13,517 bases of DNA from Actinomycetes bacterium. Its GTDB lineage: Bacteria > Actinomycetota > Actinomycetes > Actinomycetales > Demequinaceae. Within the stretch, counting starts at the first letter, position 1. Each line of letters opens with the position of its first letter. Location: positions 1 to 13,517 of the forward strand of contig JAEYOR010000030.1 of NCBI GenBank assembly GCA_023411615.1, written 5' to 3'. Position numbers and translations under genes: made by a program. This document shows positions 1 through 7,504 of this stretch, one piece after another. The notes beneath the pieces were generated by a model, which was not told the DNA's origin, did not search any database, and saw nothing but the letters and a program-made list of their open reading frames with translations.

Positions 1-1367
1 CGGTCACTGAGGGCACGGTCACCCGTTGGCTGAAGTCCGTGGGCGACACGGTTGCTGCCGACGAGCCGTTGCTTGAGGTCTCGACCGACAAGGTTGACAC
101 CGAGATCCCCTCCCCCGTTGCCGGCACACTCCTCGAGATCCTCGTTCAGGAGGACACCGACGTCGAGGTCGGCTCCGTCCTCGCCCGCATCGGATCGGGA
201 TCGCCAGCGCCGCAGGCACAATCGGCGCCCGCCGCTCCCGCACCCCAGCCTGATGCCGCCCCCGCTCCTGCTCCCGCTCCGGACGCGCCGGCGGCGGCTC
301 CGGTTGCCGAGGCTGCGGCTCCCCCAGCCCCTGCTGCCACCTCGGCCCCTGCTGCCTCTTCGGCTCCGACCCCCGCAGCCCCTGCTGCGCCTGCGGCCCA
401 ACCGGCGACAGCGACGTCGGCAAGCCCGTCGACATCAAGCAGCGCCTCCGGCTACGTGACGCCTATCGTGCGCAAACTTGCCGCCGAGCGCGGAGTCGAC
501 CTCGCATCGATCACCGGCACCGGCGTTGGCGGTCGCATCCGCAAGGAAGACGTGCTCGACGCGTCGTCGTCTGCTTCTGCTGCGCCCGCGGCGACCGCAC
601 CGGCGAGTGCGCCCGCGTCAGCCCCGGCGCCACAGGTCACGGTGTCGGAGCTGCGCGGTCAGACCGTCAAGATGACCCGGATCCGCAAGATCGTCGCTGA
701 CAAGATGATGGACTCGCTCCACGGCATGGCACAGCTGACTTCGGTAGTCGAGGTCGACTGTTCCGCTGTGTGGGACCTGCGCGCACGGACCAAGGATGCA
801 TTCGCGGCAAAGCACGGCATCAACCTCACGTTCTTGCCGTTCTTCACTCGCGCCGTGGCTGTCGCCTTGCAGGAGCACGCATTCCTCAACGCCTCTGTTG
901 AGGGCGACAGCATCGTCTACCACCCGACGGTCAATCTCTCGCTTGCCGTCGACACCCCCAAGGGCCTCATGTTGCCGACGCTCCACGATGCGGATTCGAA
1001 GACCGTGGCCGATCACGCCAAGGGCATTGTCGACCTCGCAACGAAGGCGCGTGAAGGAGGCCTCGGCGCGGACGAGATCTCTGGCGGCACGTTCTCCGTC
1101 ACGAACACCGGCTCGGGTGGAACGCTTTTCGACACCCCGATCGTGCCAGAGCCGCAGGTTGGAATCCTTGCGACGTGCGTCATCACCAAGAAGCCAGTCG
1201 TGGTGAAGGGCCCTCATGGCGAAGATGTCATCTCGATTCGCCCCACCTGTTACCTGCCCCTCAGTTACGACCACCGGATTGTCGATGGGGCGGACGCCGC
1301 GCGGTTCTTGCAGACAGTGAAGTCACTGATCGAAGCTGCTGACTTCGAGGCGGAACTCGGGCTGTAG
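1..1367 (+). CDS. sucB: Dihydrolipoamide acyltransferase, E2 component (SucB/DlaT type), 3' portion
   Basis: The gene is cut by the left edge and is read in frame from position 3, giving 454 visible residues. It encodes the E2 core of a 2-oxoacid dehydrogenase complex, which moves acyl groups from a lipoyl arm to CoA in the cytoplasm. A lipoyl domain is visible, with the attachment lysine in TDKVDTE (codon 90-92). An Ala/Pro-rich linker follows. Next comes a peripheral subunit-binding domain (visible residues about 151-187), a second short linker, and the catalytic domain from about residue 222. The active-site motif DHRIVDG is at residues 423-429, with catalytic His at codon 1272-1274. The family often has more lipoyl domains upstream, which would lie off the window. 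Actinobacterial members are usually labelled SucB, but the M. tuberculosis homologue DlaT, in the same gene order, serves pyruvate dehydrogenase. The acyl substrate is therefore uncertain, although the E2 assignment is firm. Confidence 0.95.
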   Translation, partial: VTEGTVTRWLKSVGDTVAADEPLLEVSTDKVDTEIPSPVAGTLLEILVQEDTDVEVGSVLARIGSGSPAPQAQSAPAAPAPQPDAAPAPAPAPDAPAAAPVAEAAAPPAPAATSAPAASSAPTPAAPAAPAAQPATATSASPSTSSSASGYVTPIVRKLAAERGVDLASITGTGVGGRIRKEDVLDASSSASAAPAATAPASAPASAPAPQVTVSELRGQTVKMTRIRKIVADKMMDSLHGMAQLTSVVEVDCSAVWDLRARTKDAFAAKHGINLTFLPFFTRAVAVALQEHAFLNASVEGDSIVYHPTVNLSLAVDTPKGLMLPTLHDADSKTVADHAKGIVDLATKAREGGLGADEISGGTFSVTNTGSGGTLFDTPIVPEPQVGILATCVITKKPVVVKGPHGEDVISIRPTCYLPLSYDHRIVDGADAARFLQTVKSLIEAADFEAELGL

Positions 1368-1370
1368 ATC

Positions 1371-2276
1371 GTGCGCGTTGTCATCTCGGGCGCGTCGGGT
1401 CTCATTGGCACGGCCCTCAGCACATCGCTGCGGGAGGACGGACACACCGTCATCAAGCTGGTGAGACGCGAGGCGCGCGGGAGTGACGAATCGTCCTGGT
1501 CTCCACCTCACCACCGCATCAACCAGGATGTCATCGCATCGGCTGATGCTCTGGTCAATCTCGCTGGCGCATCGATCGGCGCAAAGCGCCTGACGGCCTC
1601 GTATAAGCGTGAGGTGCTGCGTTCGCGCCTCGACTCGACCACCACACTGGTCCGCGCGGTCGCCGCCGCGGGCACGACTCCCCGCTTCATCCAAGCATCG
1701 AGCATGGGCGTGTATGGAGACGGTGGAGATGCGGAACTCACTGAGGCAAGTGGGCACGGGAATGACTTCTTGGCGCGTGTGGTGCGCGAATGGGAAGCGG
1801 CCGCTTCCGCTGCCGAGAGGCTCGGGGCTCCTGTGGCATACCTCCGCACCGGGCTCGTGCTATCGGGCCACGGCGGTTTCGCTGAACGTCTCTTGCCGCT
1901 CGTGAAACGGGGGCTCTTCGGCGGTTTCGGCAAGGCCAACGCGTACCAGTCATGGATCACGCTTCACGATCACGTCCGTGCCACACGGCTCTTGCTCGAC
2001 AACGCGCATGTGGGCCCAGTCAACGTCATCGCACCGCAACCGGTCACTGACGGCGAGCTTGTCGCCGCTTTGTCACGCGCTTACGGCCGCTCACCTGGCG
2101 TCAAGATCCCCGGTTGGATGCTCAAAGTGGTCATTGGCGAAGCAGTGAGCGATCTACTCGCTTCCCAGCGGGGTGTTCCGGCCGTCCTTGCCGGACTCGG
2201 ATTCACGTGGGATCACGCCCACATTGAGGATGCCGCTCGCTACGTCGCAGAGTCGGAAGCATCTGGGTCCGACTGA
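1371..2276 (+). CDS. TIGR01777-type NAD(P)-binding epimerase-like protein
   Basis: This 301-residue protein is an extended short-chain dehydrogenase of the TIGR01777/YfcH type, whose physiological reaction is unknown. The N-terminal Rossmann motif is GASGLIG (7-13), followed by NLAGASIG (63-70) and a SSMGVYGDGG segment (110-119). The usual YxxxK catalytic pair is not present, since Tyr115 has no Lys four residues on; this is typical of the subfamily. A C-terminal DUF1731-like segment spans about 246-293 (IPGWMLKVVIGE, then SQRGVPAVLAGLGF). The GTG start lies 3 nt after the E2 stop and has no strong Shine-Dalgarno, so translation is probably coupled to E2. Rv2216 holds the same position beside M. 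tuberculosis dlaT. The 3' end overlaps the convergent minus-strand gene by 37 nt. The family assignment is confident; no function is claimed. Confidence 0.9.
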   Translation: MRVVISGASGLIGTALSTSLREDGHTVIKLVRREARGSDESSWSPPHHRINQDVIASADALVNLAGASIGAKRLTASYKREVLRSRLDSTTTLVRAVAAAGTTPRFIQASSMGVYGDGGDAELTEASGHGNDFLARVVREWEAAASAAERLGAPVAYLRTGLVLSGHGGFAERLLPLVKRGLFGGFGKANAYQSWITLHDHVRATRLLLDNAHVGPVNVIAPQPVTDGELVAALSRAYGRSPGVKIPGWMLKVVIGEAVSDLLASQRGVPAVLAGLGFTWDHAHIEDAARYVAESEASGSD

Positions 2277-3487
2277 ATCGCGTCCGCTACGCGCCAGCCT
2301 TCTCGAGCGTCCCATCCCAGGACCATCCGAATACTCACCTTCTCGGCTTCAACAGCACTGCTGACTCCGTCAAGTGTGACCTCGTACGCCGGGCTCGAAT
2401 ACGTGACGATGACCGTGGCTTTGCCAGCCGAGGTATCTCGAACGTCGCTGCGGGACTCAGTCCTGACAGCGAGATCCGGCGGGGCGGGCACACCACTCGT
2501 GGTAGTCAGTTCAAGCCGTCCTTCCGCAAAAAGCGCTGCCGTCGCAAGTGCGTCTGCATGCGCTGGGCTGCCCGGCAGCGTCAAAGACACCAATTCCTCG
2601 CCATCGCCAGTTGCCATTGCGGCGAAGCGATCGAGAGTCAACCGAACAGCAGCTTCCTCGGGGCTCTCCTCCATGCGAGGAGTTTCGAGAGGGCCCACAG
2701 CGGTGACCGGGCTCTGTGTTCCCTTGTCTCCCGCGCCCGCAGTGCCAGCCGCAATGGCAACGCCCACGACCACCGCGAGTCCCGTCGCGATCGCGCCGAC
2801 CCACCAACGACGCCGCATAAGAACTCGGAGGCGCCACCACCACGCCCCCGGCATTCGCTCGACCTCATGTCGAGCTGACGCGCTCCTGCGCATCGACCCC
2901 ACGACATCTCGCACAGGGATGTCGATCGGCTGCGCGGGCGCGCACGATGTAATCGCCCGAGCGACCATTGCCGCCGAGGGGCGCGCATCCGCGCGTTCGT
3001 GCTGCATGGGCTCTGCCCACGCCTGCACACGAGCGGCCTCGTCTGCACGCACACACGTCGCAAGAAGCTCGCCAAGCGCCGCGACGTCATCGGGGCCGGC
3101 TGTCCCCGACCCCCCATCGACGAGGCGGCCCAGGCGCACACCGTCACCGTCGATGATGATCGCCTCGGCTGTGAGCGCCCCATGAGCAACACCCACCTTG
3201 TGGAGCGACGCCAAGAGTTGGGCAACTTGAGCCGCCCACCACACACATTCGCCCGCATGGAGACTCCCCCGCGCATGCAAGACGTCCTGAAGCGTCACAC
3301 CTTCGTGGGCGGGCTCGGTCACGACCACCGCATCCTGAGACTGCAGCGCGACACGAGTCGGCACAATGAGGCCGTCGATCCCGCTCGCTTCAAGCGCATC
3401 GCGGCGTCGCCGCACGTGCTCGAAGGTGACGGCACCGTGCCCTACCACCCGCTCGTTCGCTTGTGCCTGTGATGCGAGAGAACTCAT
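2240..3487 (-). CDS. Membrane-anchored pseudokinase-like protein
   Basis: This is a 415-residue protein I do not recognise as a named family. Residues about 15-185 resemble the C-lobe of a Ser/Thr kinase: a helix with ASLHKVGVAHG is followed by HGALTAE (102-108) where kinases have HRDLKPxN. The catalytic Asp position is Ala104. The DFG position, aligned on VRLGRLV, has no Asp, so this is predicted to be a pseudokinase. A basic stretch (RVLMRRR) precedes one transmembrane segment at about 229-250. An extracytoplasmic domain of about 160 residues follows, beginning with a Pro/Glu-rich linker and possibly NTF2-like (WRVADAI near the end). The ATG has a G-rich GTGGGGGA directly against it, which is unusually close for a ribosome site. 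It lies 55 nt downstream of the MMPL gene on the same strand and is probably co-transcribed. MviN-linked actinobacterial pseudokinases are a precedent for the fold. Confidence 0.8.
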   Translation of the reverse strand: MSSLASQAQANERVVGHGAVTFEHVRRRRDALEASGIDGLIVPTRVALQSQDAVVVTEPAHEGVTLQDVLHARGSLHAGECVWWAAQVAQLLASLHKVGVAHGALTAEAIIIDGDGVRLGRLVDGGSGTAGPDDVAALGELLATCVRADEAARVQAWAEPMQHERADARPSAAMVARAITSCAPAQPIDIPVRDVVGSMRRSASARHEVERMPGAWWWRLRVLMRRRWWVGAIATGLAVVVGVAIAAGTAGAGDKGTQSPVTAVGPLETPRMEESPEEAAVRLTLDRFAAMATGDGEELVSLTLPGSPAHADALATAALFAEGRLELTTTSGVPAPPDLAVRTESRSDVRDTSAGKATVIVTYSSPAYEVTLDGVSSAVEAEKVSIRMVLGWDAREGWRVADAIQSDPDASDSAT

Positions 3488-3524
3488 TCCCCCACTGTGC
3501 CCCGCCAGACCTCGTCAAAGGGGG

Positions 3525-3533
3525 TTATCCACA
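3525..3533 (+). promoter_or_regulatory. Perfect DnaA-box sequence (TTATCCACA), function unproven
   Basis: TTATCCACA matches the classical DnaA-box consensus TTWTNCACA at every position. It sits in the 55-nt gap between the MMPL stop and the pseudokinase start. Only one copy is present, with no AT-rich unwinding region and no origin genes nearby, so it is not an origin. It could be an isolated DnaA site that modulates the downstream gene, a titration site, or chance. Confidence 0.4.
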
Positions 3534-3542
3534 GTCCGAATA

Positions 3543-5738
3543 TCAGGACTCAAAGCGGCGCATCCATGGCCACCACGAGCGTCGGCCGATGTCAGCGATG
3601 AGCCCAGGCACGAGGAGGGAGCGGACAATGAAGGTGTCCACGAGCACTCCGAACGCCACGATGAACGCGATCTGGGCCAAGAACACGAGCGGGAGCACGC
3701 CCAGCGCGGCGAAGGTCGCTGCGAGGACGATGCCGGCCGACGTGATGACCCCGCCCGTGACGGCAAGTGCGCGCCGGACGCCATCGGCCGTGCCGTGCGC
3801 CAGGGCTTCTTCTCGCGCCCTCGACATGAGGAAGATCGAGTAGTCGACCCCAAGGGCGACAAGGAACACGAAGGCGAGCAATGGCACGGCCGGGTCGATA
3901 CCAGGGAAATCGAACACCCAGTCAAATACAAGAGTCGACACACCCATTGCCGCGCCAAAGGACAAGATGTTGGCAAGCACGATGATCGCCGGAGCGACAA
4001 TCGACCGCAGCAAGAGCACGAGGACCAAGAAGATGACGAGGAGGATCACCGGCAGGATCACGACGATGTCCCGGTCCGTCGTCAAACGGGTGTCAAGCGC
4101 CTCTGCGGCCTGTCCTCCCACGATCCCGCTGTCGGAGATCTCGTGCACCACAGCGCGCACGTCTTCGACGACGTCCTGCGACGCACGAGTCGACGAGGCC
4201 GTTGCGGTCACTGCCTCGATCTCTACCCGACCATTGATGACGAGGGGCGCATCCTCAACCTCTGCAGGCGGCGCGCCTTGCACAATCGACGGGGTCAACA
4301 CATAGGCCTGTTCGATGCCCGCAATGTCTTGCACAGCCGCAAGCACCGCGTCGGCGTCCGCTTCATCGACGATGACCCGTACCGGCGACGTGGCTCCGGC
4401 GTCAAAGTGCTCCTCGAGCACTTCGAAACCCGTCACCGATTCGGTTTCCGTGAGGAAGACGTCGCGGTCGCCCACACCATCGGCCTCCAACTGGGTGAGA
4501 CCGATTGACATGAGGACAAGCAGCCCGGCGGCACCGATCCAGACGGCGCGCGGACGCGCGTCGACAAAGGTCGACACCCGGCCCCATACCCCGGCCTTTT
4601 GCTCAACAGCTGCGGTCGACTGTGCCTCTTCCCGATCTTCCGTGCCGAGGTAACGAGGACGGGCGGGCCAGAACACGCCGCGCGCGTGCTCACCGCCGAT
4701 GAGCAACAAGGCCGGCAACAAGGTCAGAGCTGCGAAGAGTGCGCTCGCAATTCCAATAGCGCCCGCGGGACCAAGAGAGGAGTTGGATTTGAGGTCCGAA
4801 AGCAAGAGCACCATGAGGCCCAAGATGACCGTTCCAGCCGACGCTGCGATTGGCTCAATCGAACGGCGCCACGCAACCCGAATTGCTTCGTATGTGCTGC
4901 GGCGATGGAGCAGCTCCTCGCGGTACCGGGCGACAAGCAAGAGGGCATAGTCGGTAGTGGCACCCACGACAAGGATGAACATGATGCCTTGAGACTGGCC
5001 ATTGAGCGTGATGATGTCGTTTGTGGCAAGGGCGTAGACGGCGATGATCGCCGCAGTCAACGCAATCATCGCCGTCGCCAGGACCAAGAACGGCAGCACG
5101 GGGCTGCGGTACACGATCAAGAGGATGACGAGCACAACCGAAAGCGCGACGAGGAGCAAGATCCCGTCGATACCAGCGAACGCCCCCACCAAATCCGCAA
5201 CGATGCCAGCCGCGCCCGTGAAGTACGCCGGGCTGTCAGGGCCATTCTGTGCCCACTCGTGACGCACCGTCTCAACGACGATTTCACCAATGGTGGCCTC
5301 ACCCGCGCTGTCGGCAAAGACGTCAGCGGAGATCTCAAAGACGACAAGCGCGGCCTGCCCATCCTCCGATGGAAATGCGACAGGGTCAGATGCAAGAACG
5401 TCGCGGACAGTTCGACCTTGAGTATCGCCTGCCAACGCGACAGAGCCGACGCCGTCAACCCAGGCCTGGATCTCGCCCAGCTGCTCGGGGGTGACGCCAT
5501 CGACGACAAACAGCCCCGGCACGGCGTCGGCCGGAATGAACTGCGCATGTTCTGCGGCGACCTTGGTGGACTCAGCGGAGGCCGGCAAGAACACGGAATT
5601 CTCGTTCTCTTGCACAGAACTGAGCTTGCCGAAGGTTTGGCCGCCAGCGCCCGAAATGCCGAGCCAGATGATGATGACGACAGCAACGAGAACGGGCCTT
5701 AACCAGGTACGAGTCTTCACGGACCTATCAAACCGCAC
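3543..5738 (-). CDS. MMPL/RND-superfamily transporter
   Basis: This is a roughly 731-residue inner-membrane transporter of the MMPL family, likely driven by proton-motive force. The usual two-repeat topology is visible: TM1 at about 13-31, an extracytoplasmic domain to about 190, TM2-TM6 to about 348, a cytoplasmic loop, TM7 at about 399-417, a second extracytoplasmic domain, then TM8-TM12 from about 558 to 712. Each repeat carries the conserved Asp-Tyr pair of the proton relay: GATTDYALLLVARYREE in TM4 (D263/Y264) and GVDYSIFLMSRAREE in TM10 (D632/Y633). These correspond to the essential pairs of mycobacterial MmpL3. The C-terminal tail is short, unlike MmpL3. I chose GTG at 5738 because GGAG (5744-5747) lies 5 nt from it; TTG at 5741 would be only 2 nt away. 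The gene is divergent from lipB. The substrate cannot be inferred; an export role for lipids or small molecules is plausible. Confidence 0.92.
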   Translation of the reverse strand: MRFDRSVKTRTWLRPVLVAVVIIIWLGISGAGGQTFGKLSSVQENENSVFLPASAESTKVAAEHAQFIPADAVPGLFVVDGVTPEQLGEIQAWVDGVGSVALAGDTQGRTVRDVLASDPVAFPSEDGQAALVVFEISADVFADSAGEATIGEIVVETVRHEWAQNGPDSPAYFTGAAGIVADLVGAFAGIDGILLLVALSVVLVILLIVYRSPVLPFLVLATAMIALTAAIIAVYALATNDIITLNGQSQGIMFILVVGATTDYALLLVARYREELLHRRSTYEAIRVAWRRSIEPIAASAGTVILGLMVLLLSDLKSNSSLGPAGAIGIASALFAALTLLPALLLIGGEHARGVFWPARPRYLGTEDREEAQSTAAVEQKAGVWGRVSTFVDARPRAVWIGAAGLLVLMSIGLTQLEADGVGDRDVFLTETESVTGFEVLEEHFDAGATSPVRVIVDEADADAVLAAVQDIAGIEQAYVLTPSIVQGAPPAEVEDAPLVINGRVEIEAVTATASSTRASQDVVEDVRAVVHEISDSGIVGGQAAEALDTRLTTDRDIVVILPVILLVIFLVLVLLLRSIVAPAIIVLANILSFGAAMGVSTLVFDWVFDFPGIDPAVPLLAFVFLVALGVDYSIFLMSRAREEALAHGTADGVRRALAVTGGVITSAGIVLAATFAALGVLPLVFLAQIAFIVAFGVLVDTFIVRSLLVPGLIADIGRRSWWPWMRRFES

Positions 5739-5760
5739 CAAGGCTCCGATATTCCGGGGT

Positions 5761-5766
5761 TAGCCT
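5761..5766 (+). promoter_or_regulatory. Candidate -10 box for a leaderless lipB transcript
   Basis: TAGCCT fits the actinobacterial TANNNT -10 consensus and is followed by exactly 6 nt and then the lipB GTG. That would place the transcription start at or next to the start codon. No convincing -35 is visible. The hexamer lies in the very short MMPL/lipB divergent gap. Confidence 0.5.
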
Positions 5767-5772
5767 GGTGAG

Positions 5773-6468
5773 GTGCAGATCACATCGGAACTCGACGGTG
5801 GCCCGCTCGACTACGAGCAGATGTGGCAACGCCAGCGCGACATCCATGCTCGTGTTGTCGCCGGTGAGCAACCGGACACATTAGTACTCGTCGAGCACAC
5901 GAGCGTGTACACCGCAGGAAAGCGCACTGCACCGTGGGACCGGCCACTCGATGGCACTCCCGTCATCGATGTCGATCGGGGCGGACGCATCACGTGGCAT
6001 GGACCCGGGCAACTCGTCGGTTACCCGATAATTCGCCTCGCGGAGCCAATTGATGTGGTCAAGTATGTGCGCAGGCTAGAGGACGCGATCATGGCAGTAT
6101 GCGCTCACTTTGGCATCGAGACCATTCGCGTCGCGGACCGCTCGGGCGTGTGGCTACCACCTACGGATCGACGGCGTGAACGAAAGATCTGTGCGATTGG
6201 GGTGCGCGTCGCGAAGGGTGTGACGATGCATGGCTTTGCGCTCAACTGTGAGCCCAACCTCGCTGCTTTCGACACGATTGTTCCCTGCGGGATCTCGGAT
6301 GCGGATGTGACATCTCTATCCATCGAGCTCGGGCGCCGTGTCTCCATCGCTGACGTTGTGCCCGCCACGGTGCGCGCACTTGAGCATTCCCTTGCCGACA
6401 TACGATGGACCACAGGTGGATCGCCCGTAGGCGCTACCGATGTCCCCGAGTCCCAGGAGATCGCGTGA
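5773..6468 (+). CDS. lipB: Octanoyl-ACP:protein N-octanoyltransferase LipB
   Basis: LipB transfers octanoate from acyl carrier protein to the lipoyl-domain lysine of E2 and related proteins, the first step of endogenous lipoate synthesis in the cytoplasm. The protein is 231 residues, normal for the family. The signature GGRITWHGPGQLVGYP is at 70-85. The catalytic dyad is Lys138 (RKICAIG) and Cys172 (PCGI). Their 34-residue separation equals that of Lys142 and Cys176 in M. tuberculosis LipB. An in-frame TAG lies 9 nt upstream of the GTG, so the start cannot be earlier. GGTGAG abuts the GTG with no spacer, and a TANNNT box sits 6 nt before it, which favours leaderless translation. The stop overlaps the lipA start by 4 nt (GTGA). 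One substrate, the E2 protein, is encoded about 4.4 kb upstream. Confidence 0.97.
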   Translation: MQITSELDGGPLDYEQMWQRQRDIHARVVAGEQPDTLVLVEHTSVYTAGKRTAPWDRPLDGTPVIDVDRGGRITWHGPGQLVGYPIIRLAEPIDVVKYVRRLEDAIMAVCAHFGIETIRVADRSGVWLPPTDRRRERKICAIGVRVAKGVTMHGFALNCEPNLAAFDTIVPCGISDADVTSLSIELGRRVSIADVVPATVRALEHSLADIRWTTGGSPVGATDVPESQEIA

Positions 6469-7478
6469 CCCTCGCCCCCGAAGGACGCAAGATGCTTCGC
6501 ATCGAAGCACGCAATGCCGAGGTCCCCATCGAGAGAAAGCCCGAATGGATCCGCACGACGGCAACGATGGGCCCCGAGTACAAAGAGCTGAAAGGCCTCG
6601 TCAAGGGCGGCAACCTCCACACGGTGTGCGAAGAGGCGGGCTGTCCCAATATCTTCGAGTGCTGGGAAGACCGTGAGGCAACGTTCCTCATCGGCGGGTC
6701 ACAGTGCACTCGGCGCTGCGACTTCTGCCAGATTGACACGGGCAAGCCATCGGCTCTCGACCGCGACGAACCCCGCCGGGTGGCCGAATCCGTGCGGGAG
6801 ATGGGTCTGAAGTATTCGACGGTGACCGGCGTAGCTCGAGACGACCTTGATGACGGCGGCGCGTGGCTCTACGCGGAGACTGTGCGTCAAATCCACGCTC
6901 TCAACCCGGGCACAGGTGTCGAGTTGCTGATCCCTGACTTCAATGCCGACCCCACACAATTGGCCGAAGTTTTCTCCTCCCGCCCTGAGGTTCTTGCCCA
7001 CAACGTTGAGACTGTGCCGCGCGTCTTCAAGCGCATTCGTCCCGCTTTCACGTACGAACGTTCGCTCGAGGTGCTGACTCGGGCTCAAACCGATGGCTTT
7101 GTCACCAAGTCCAACCTCATCCTCGGGATGGGCGAGAATTTTGATGAAGTCATTCAAGCGCTTCACGACTTGCACGACGCTGGTTGTGACCTCCTCACCA
7201 TCACCCAGTACTTGCGTCCTTCCCCGCGCCACCACCCCGTGGATCGCTGGGTGAAGCCGGAAGAGTTCGTCGAGTTGTCGACGGCCGCCGAGGAGATCGG
7301 CTTCGCCGGCGTCATGTCAGGACCGCTTGTGCGTTCCTCCTATCGCGCAGGACGCTTGTGGGCCCAGGCGATGACGCGTAAGGGCCGCGAGATTCCTCCC
7401 GCTTTGGCGCACCTCGCCCAGCCGGTGGTGGCTCGGCAGGAAGCGTCGGCCCTGCTCGCACGCGCGCCGCGGCCATAG
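6465..7478 (+). CDS. lipA: Lipoyl synthase LipA (radical SAM)
   Basis: LipA inserts two sulfur atoms at C6 and C8 of protein-bound octanoyl groups, completing lipoate on the proteins LipB has modified. The 337-residue protein has all expected ligands. The auxiliary 4Fe-4S cluster cysteines are Cys55, Cys60 and Cys66 (CEEAGCPNIFEC). The radical-SAM CxxxCxxC motif is Cys81, Cys85 and Cys88 (CTRRCDFC). The C-terminal RSSYRAG (290-296) carries the serine that ligates the auxiliary cluster. The GTG start overlaps the lipB stop as GTGA and has AGGAG at 6455-6459, 5 nt upstream, so translation is coupled to lipB. An earlier in-frame codon at 6405 lies inside lipB and has no such site. The pairing with lipB makes the assignment secure. 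Confidence 0.98.
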   Translation: MTLAPEGRKMLRIEARNAEVPIERKPEWIRTTATMGPEYKELKGLVKGGNLHTVCEEAGCPNIFECWEDREATFLIGGSQCTRRCDFCQIDTGKPSALDRDEPRRVAESVREMGLKYSTVTGVARDDLDDGGAWLYAETVRQIHALNPGTGVELLIPDFNADPTQLAEVFSSRPEVLAHNVETVPRVFKRIRPAFTYERSLEVLTRAQTDGFVTKSNLILGMGENFDEVIQALHDLHDAGCDLLTITQYLRPSPRHHPVDRWVKPEEFVELSTAAEEIGFAGVMSGPLVRSSYRAGRLWAQAMTRKGREIPPALAHLAQPVVARQEASALLARAPRP

Positions 7479-7488
7479 CCGAGCGCAC

Positions 7489-7494
7489 TAGACT
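7489..7494 (+). promoter_or_regulatory. Possible -10 box upstream of the DUF4191 gene
   Basis: TAGACT fits TANNNT and lies 10 nt before the ATG in the 26-nt gap after lipA, which would give a leader of only a few bases. No -35 is recognisable. Read-through from lipA is equally possible. Confidence 0.3.
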
Positions 7495-7504
7495 AGGCGG
7501 CACT

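Noticed and set aside
208..440. Repetitive C/G-rich DNA as a possible tandem repeat or CRISPR-like array
   Set aside because: It encodes the Ala/Pro-rich linker of the E2 protein; there are no regular repeats with unique spacers.
618..1274. 218-residue open frame antisense to the E2 gene
   Set aside because: It is a mirror frame of a strongly conserved catalytic domain and shows no domain or start context of its own.
39..1367. GTG at 39 as the start of the E2 gene
   Set aside because: The lipoyl-domain sequence continues upstream in frame (WLKSVGD) to the window edge, so this GTG is an internal valine.
3366..4508. Long open frame (380 residues) on the plus strand antisense to the MMPL gene
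   Set aside because: It is rich in His, Arg, Asp and Glu, typical of an antisense shadow, while the minus strand encodes clear MMPL motifs.
4599..5702. Second long plus-strand open frame (367 residues) antisense to the MMPL gene
   Set aside because: Same biased composition, no recognisable domain and no ribosome site; the minus-strand transmembrane pattern explains the region.
5739..5741. TTG as the MMPL start
   Set aside because: It lies only 2 nt from GGAG; the adjacent GTG at 5738 has a normal 5-nt spacing and differs by one residue.
6405..6464. Extended LipA start inside lipB
   Set aside because: The extra residues do not match LipA, and the GTG at 6465 has a proper ribosome site and the usual 4-nt overlap.
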